Shown piece by piece: positions 60,392-64,000 of a stretch of DNA of 64,000 bases (position 1 is its first letter; each line of letters opens with the position of its first letter). This DNA is from CAZRCG01 sp964598565 (lineage in GTDB: Bacteria; Bdellovibrionota; UBA2394). Under the pieces are notes generated by a model. It was not told where the DNA came from and searched no databases. It saw only the letters and a program-made list of their open reading frames with translations. Both the position numbers and the translations under genes were made by a program. The stretch covers positions 103,955 to 167,954 of the forward strand of contig CAZRCG010000006.1 of the NCBI GenBank assembly GCA_964598565.1, written 5' to 3'.

Positions 60392-60687
60392 CGCTCGGCG
60401 TGGGCTCAGTTTACTATTGAATGTGAGCAGCGTGATTCTTTGGCCACGTCCTTAAAAGATCGAGGCATTCCCACGGCCATTCATTATCCTAGAACTCTCC
60501 CCCAACAAAAAGCATTGCACGATGTAACGACTGCAGCGTCGTATCCGCATGCAGAGCGCGCCGCCGCAGGCGTCCTATCACGCTTCCCATGCATCCCTAT
60601 CTATTGGCGGAAGAACAAAGTCAAATCGCCGATGCGATAGGGGATTTTTTTAGTCTGGGGCCGAATTTTTTATGGCCACCTGAGTAG
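60392..60687 (+). pseudogene. Frameshifted 3' fragment of a wbpE-like aminotransferase
   Basis: Translation from 60395 reads SAWAQFTIE, then IPTAIHYPRTLPQQKA, parallel to SAWAQYTIRV and IPYTIHYPKALHQQKA in the intact aminotransferase at 21676. After about VLS (near 60578) the match moves to another frame: LPMHPYLLAEEQSQIADAIGDF ending at the TAG 60685-60687. An in-frame TAG just upstream and no 5' part show that only the last ~95 codons remain. It marks an ancestral copy removed by recombination at this edge of the glycan locus. Confidence 0.85.
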
Positions 60688-62001
60688 GTCTCTAACGCTT
60701 AAACAGTTTTGGCTACACTGCATCGCCCTCGCTTGAAAATAAAGATCATCGAACCGCCTAAACCACGGCCGTTCGATATCATGAAGATTTCGGCCAAAGA
60801 GTTCATGAAACACCTCCTTTTCATAAAGCCGAAAAGAAGGTGGCTCCGCGGGCGAACTCTCAGGCGCTTTTAAAGTTCGCTCCAGAACTAGTTGCGCCCA
60901 TCGAAGAAGCAACTGCCCCGACGTATCGTCTGGCGTAAGAATTTTGGTTGGAATGTGAAGGCGATTCAATATCGTCGAAAATCGATGCAACTCGCTGCGA
61001 TTGGCTACCGCCGTCAAAGCTACATAGAAGTCCGTGATCATCATCGATACTATGTGGCTCTTATCAAGCTCCAAAGGCGTGCGCTGAGATATCGGTCGAA
61101 CATCCTGAAGTAAGTCAACCGCCTGGGGAGTCGATAAAATAGTTTCCATCAGCTCTAGTTTCCGCGCAGGATTCAGCCAAAACCACTGGTGGATAAAATT
61201 AATCTCCTTAGACTGAATATCTCTCGGACTACTCGAAATCGATGTCGCAGACAGATACCCAGAGATTTTATCGTGAATATAATTCTTAACCATTCTTGGA
61301 TGTCTCTCAAAAGCATCGTCAAAAAGTGAAAGCAGGCCCGTCAGTACATCAAGAGAGTAAGACGTATTCGAAGGCTCACTCATTACAAAGCCCCAAGGGA
61401 GCGTCCAAAAATCTGTGACAAGCGCTAAGTCATCGGCACGAGTGATAAACCGGTCAGGGCTCATAGTCGCTGGAAATAAATGGTGGGAAAGTCTCTCTCT
61501 ATCGTGAGTGCCTTTATCTGACCCATCAAAAAATAACCTCGATATTGGAAGATAATAATGCGGGAACCATTGGGGTTCGTCAGGTAGCGACGTGCGAAAA
61601 TCCACAAGAATATCACTAGACGCATGCATCCTAACCCCGTCCCTCTTTTGACGAGCCTTTTGCTTTTTAATTTCTAGGTGTAGGGCCTTTCCAAGTTCTT
61701 CCAGACTGCTAACTATCTCACCTTCTGAAGGCATAGAGCCCTTACTCAAAGGCAGCCCTGCCCCCAACTGCACAAGTCTTGGGCCCCTCGCCGCGCTCGC
61801 CTTCGAAGTCTGTCCCAACAAAACGCGACAAATCCACTCACGTCTCTGCAGCTCACTCGCCTTGGGGCCCACAGGATAAATAGAGCGACTTACCTGAACC
61901 TGATCCGGGGACACTGCCGCCCTTAACGGCGAAGGGCTTGATAGCTGCACCATCAAAGCCAGCCAAATGAACGCATTACTTCCAAATACCCCAAATTTCA
62001 T
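60670..62001 (-). CDS. Exported protein of unknown function, 443 aa
   Basis: The ATG at 62001 (MKFGVFGSN) with GTGGGAG about 11 nt upstream is preferred; a GTG six codons earlier also opens the frame. A signal peptide covers residues 1 to about 29 (FIWLALMVQLSSPSPLRAA). The mature part is mixed, with HYYLPISRLFFDG, FWTLPWGFVMSEPSN and a Cys pair near the end (CSQNC). No family recognised. It starts 36 nt downstream of the truncated IS66 transposase on the same strand, so its promoter may come from that element. Confidence 0.6.
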   Translation of the reverse strand: MKFGVFGSNAFIWLALMVQLSSPSPLRAAVSPDQVQVSRSIYPVGPKASELQRREWICRVLLGQTSKASAARGPRLVQLGAGLPLSKGSMPSEGEIVSSLEELGKALHLEIKKQKARQKRDGVRMHASSDILVDFRTSLPDEPQWFPHYYLPISRLFFDGSDKGTHDRERLSHHLFPATMSPDRFITRADDLALVTDFWTLPWGFVMSEPSNTSYSLDVLTGLLSLFDDAFERHPRMVKNYIHDKISGYLSATSISSSPRDIQSKEINFIHQWFWLNPARKLELMETILSTPQAVDLLQDVRPISQRTPLELDKSHIVSMMITDFYVALTAVANRSELHRFSTILNRLHIPTKILTPDDTSGQLLLRWAQLVLERTLKAPESSPAEPPSFRLYEKEVFHELFGRNLHDIERPWFRRFDDLYFQARAMQCSQNCLSVRDLLRWP

Positions 62002-62037
62002 GCAGCGAGAGACTCCCACGGACTCTTCGCTAACGGC

Positions 62038-62421
62038 CTAAACGACGAGACGCAAGTCTTTTTCTGTGTCGACGGTTCGTGAGCTCTCAATCAGAGGAGC
62101 TTCTGGATAACGCTCCGATGGCAATTGAACACGCCTTCTCTTTGGCTTTAGGGACTCCTCCTTCGAAGAATCTTCTTTCACCTCAGAAGCCAATTTCTCC
62201 GAGCTCTTTCCATAGAGTTTATTTTTTAAAACAATATACTGATCCTGCACAAACAGCGTCCGACTCTTCAGCTCCCGGCCTAAAGCCTCTAGATACTCAA
62301 CGTGCTTGCGCAACTGATTGTTCACGTCTTCTTGAAGCTTAATAAATAGAATGAGATCTTCTTTCGTCTGCATCTGCAGACGCTCGACAGGCACAGGATC
62401 AAAAAGATTTTGCTGCTGCAC
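62038..62421 (-). pseudogene. tnpC: IS66 transposase (TnpC), N-terminal remnant
   Basis: 127 residues of a protein that is normally about 500. The N-terminal leucine-zipper-like helix (QEDVNNQLRKHVEYLEALGREL) and the IS66 motif KNKLYGKSSEKL are followed by a basic stretch (KPKRRRVQLPSERYPEA). The DDE catalytic domain is missing because the frame stops at 62038, so it cannot transpose. It is last of three IS66 genes. Confidence 0.85.
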
Positions 62422-62446
62422 TCTGAAAATAACTGTCGCGCAAAAC

Positions 62447-62833
62447 TTAAGCTGCTGACAATAGAGAATTTACTCGCAATGAATTTTTCTTGATCTCTCG
62501 CGGACTCTCAATAAATCGCTTCTCCAAATTCGCTCCTTCAAAGAAAAGTCCAAATTCGGCCTCCGTTAAAACAATCTCTCTTTGATAGAACGGATTGATC
62601 TTCGAAAAGGTCCCTCGCTCCAGTCGCTTCGATAAAATCACCAGCCCCGTCCCATCATAATAAAGACATTTGCAACTCGTCCTTCGACTATTCACAAAAA
62701 GAAATAAATGCCCTGAAAAGGGATCCTTGCTTAAAAGACTTTTCACTCGATGAAATAGCGAATCATAAGACGACCGCATATCGGTCGCCTCCTTGCAAAC
62801 AAAAATCTTGGTCCTACGATTCAGGGCGATCAT
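62447..62833 (-). CDS. tnpB: IS66 accessory protein TnpB
   Basis: 128 residues. It carries the IS66 Orf2 pattern: KIFVCKEATDMRSSYDSL, DPFSGHLFLFVNSRRT, and KCLYYDGTGLVILSKRLERG. TnpB is needed with TnpA for IS66 transposition, in an unknown way. It follows tnpA by 4 nt and appears intact, though the element is not functional because tnpC is truncated. Confidence 0.9.
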   Translation of the reverse strand: MIALNRRTKIFVCKEATDMRSSYDSLFHRVKSLLSKDPFSGHLFLFVNSRRTSCKCLYYDGTGLVILSKRLERGTFSKINPFYQREIVLTEAEFGLFFEGANLEKRFIESPREIKKNSLRVNSLLSAA

Positions 62834-62837
62834 CTCT

Positions 62838-63206
62838 TCAAGCTACTTTCTTCAGAAAATCAATCAGCTGCTCTACCTGAGAAAAGCGAATCACTCGCCC
62901 CTGATCCCAGGCCAATTCAATACCACCATTCAGACCTGAGGCGAGCGAAACAGGAGCCTCGATCTTAATCTCCTTAAAGTCCTCCATCGCAATTGCCCCA
63001 TCCCGCAGTCGCTTCTTGGCCTTTTCCACCAGCACCATCATCTGCCGCATCGTTAAACCAAGCTCCTTGGCCATATCCGACGCTTTACCGGGCCATTGCT
63101 CCCAGGCTCGAAGAACTTCTATTAATACCTCATCACTCACTCGAACTAAAATTCCTTTCGCGGTCTTAAACGTGCTCAACTTCTTCTTCAATATCGCATG
63201 CTCCAT
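62838..63206 (-). CDS. tnpA: IS66 accessory protein TnpA
   Basis: 122 residues. A helix-turn-helix-like middle (WPGKASDMAKELGLTMRQMMVLVEKAKKRL) and the C-terminal IELAWDQGRVIRFSQVEQLIDFLKKV match the IS66 Orf1 pattern. It is the first gene of the element and seems intact. Confidence 0.85.
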   Translation of the reverse strand: MEHAILKKKLSTFKTAKGILVRVSDEVLIEVLRAWEQWPGKASDMAKELGLTMRQMMVLVEKAKKRLRDGAIAMEDFKEIKIEAPVSLASGLNGGIELAWDQGRVIRFSQVEQLIDFLKKVA

Positions 63207-63240
63207 AACTCCCCCCTGCCTCCAAACTACCAGATCAAGA

Positions 63241-63960
63241 TTTTTTGAAAATGTGGGCTAGGTCGACGATTTACTGCCAAGAGGCTAAAATTCGCTCCAC
63301 AAGCGGTTTATGTCTTTGATCGTGCCTACGCAGATCTCGGCTTTTGGAATGAGATCATGAAGGCGGGCTCTCATTTCGTCACGTGACTTAAGAAAACAAC
63401 GCAGCTTCGCATCGACCATCTCTTCCGCTACCCTCGCAAATTTCAGGACAAAGAAGGCGTTCTCTTGGATCAAGAGTATCGACCCTCAAAAAGTCGCTTG
63501 AAGATGCATCCCCAAGTTTCAAAGGAAATAAAGTTTCGTCATATTGTTTATCGAGATCCCGAAACCAAGAGAATCTTTGATTTCATCACTTCAGACTTCG
63601 AATCTTCCGCACAAAGAATTGCCGACATTTACAAAGCGAGGTGGTCGGTGGAGCTTTTATTTCGATGGTTGAAACAACATCTTCAATTGAGGGAGCCTCC
63701 GCAGAGAAATAGAAATGCCATCGAAATTCACATGGCGATCTCGCTTTTGATTCGTCTTCTCGTAGAGTTATTTCGCCGACAGACTCAGTTTCAAGGAACG
63801 GCTCATGAAGCCCTACGATTCATTATGGCAACCCTTCTTCGCCAGGGCCTGGCCAATCCTGGCTCCGCGCCGCCAAAACCCCTCGAAGACGCTCCAGATG
63901 CAAGGTTAAGCGCTTGAAATCACTCAATTCCTACCGGACAGCCGTGAGGTTTTCGGAGTT
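63241..63960 (+). mobile_element. Degraded IS4-family element, 5' truncated
   Basis: The left edge adjoins the IS66 remnant, so IS66 probably inserted into it or recombined with it. A CCGGACAGC sequence about 15-25 nt after the transposase stop (near 63934) could be the right terminal repeat; the left end is gone, so this cannot be tested inside the window. Confidence 0.5.
63252..63917 (+). pseudogene. IS4-family transposase, C-terminal part with internal stop
   Basis: Read in one frame from 63252. The second catalytic Asp region is PQAVYVFDRAYADLGFW, followed by HFVT and a TGA at 63384-63386 where CGA (Arg) is expected, then LFRYPRKFQDK. The Y-R-E-K signature is intact: IYKARWSVELLFRWLKQHL. 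The first Asp and the N-terminal third are missing. A nonsense mutation plus truncation makes it inactive. Confidence 0.85.
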
Positions 63961-64000
63961 TCTCGCTAGACTTTTCTCTTTGGAAATCTTTCAAGGAGGG

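Larger units (their letters stand above)
62038..63240 (-). mobile_element. Truncated IS66-family insertion element
   Basis: The three genes tnpA (63206-62838), tnpB (62833-62447) and a cut-off tnpC (62421-62038) are in the canonical IS66 order on the minus strand. The right boundary is set near 63240, where IS4 transposase similarity begins; terminal inverted repeats were not identified. The left part with the catalytic domain is lost. Confidence 0.75.

Noticed and set aside
63865..63890. Similarity of CGCCAAAACCCCTCG in the IS4 remnant to 48970-48983 in the structured leader
   Set aside because: Only about 14 nt match with no extension on either side; chance cannot be excluded and no shared element boundary was seen.
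1..64000. CRISPR arrays, prophage, toxin-antitoxin, restriction or other defence systems
   Set aside because: No regularly spaced repeats, integrase, phage structural genes or known defence motifs were recognised; the accessory content is glycan genes and IS remnants.

Overview
The window looks like a chromosomal segment of a Gram-negative bacterium of roughly 48-50 % GC, most plausibly a Bdellovibrionota/Oligoflexia or other 'deltaproteobacterial-type' lineage. The reasons are an FHA protein with a Pro/Ala linker and one membrane segment, LolA, a divisome block murC-ftsQ-ftsA-ftsZ, and purine genes of the PurS/PurQ/short-PurL and Fe-S-type PurF kind rather than the fused enterobacterial kind. 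The taxonomic guess is inference; no rRNA or other marker is present.

Layout. 1-6.7 kb: a partial FHA membrane protein, lolA and a small secreted protein on the minus strand; ettA (ABC-F translation factor) and an orphan GT10 fucosyltransferase on the plus strand; then a large exported protein of unknown function. 6.9-12.6 kb: tRNA-Pro(CGG) with scrambled partial copies of itself next to it, and a minus-strand operon purC-purS-purQ-purL-purF. 12.8-17.7 kb: the minus-strand division/wall block murC-ftsQ-ftsA-ftsZ, lacking murB and ddl. 17.8-18.7 kb: a probable outer-membrane barrel.

18.9-60.3 kb is one very large surface-polysaccharide locus (about 41 kb, about 38 genes) made of blocks in alternating orientation. 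It holds: a UDP-diaminouronic-acid module (WbpB/WbpD/WbpE-like); a membrane WbpM/PglF-type 4,6-dehydratase; a nonulosonate module (NeuB, NeuA, distant NeuC-like epimerase and a second DegT aminotransferase); an amidotransferase trio (HisH, WbpG/PseA, HisF paralogues) that would turn an acetamido group into an acetamidino group; two asparagine-synthase-like amidotransferases; a run of Gfo/Idh/MocA oxidoreductases including an MDR-Gfo fusion; glycosyltransferases, methyltransferases, a deacetylase and an SGNH hydrolase; and the assembly machinery (initiating sugar-phosphate transferase, two flippases, a polymerase/ligase, a Wzz-like chain-length protein). Together these predict a Wzx/Wzy-dependent surface glycan rich in amidated or amidinated acidic amino sugars.

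60.3-64 kb is a decayed right border: a frameshifted 3' fragment of a wbpE-like aminotransferase, an exported protein of unknown function, a truncated IS66 element and a broken IS4-family transposase. I saw no CRISPR array, prophage or recognisable defence system. The least ordinary things are the overlap of all three tail-to-tail gene pairs inside the glycan locus, a strongly structured leader in front of the 49-57 kb operon, the NeuB-dehydrogenase-NeuA-HisH overlap chain, the reductase-rich block at 38.6-42.8 kb, and the tRNA-Pro fragments.
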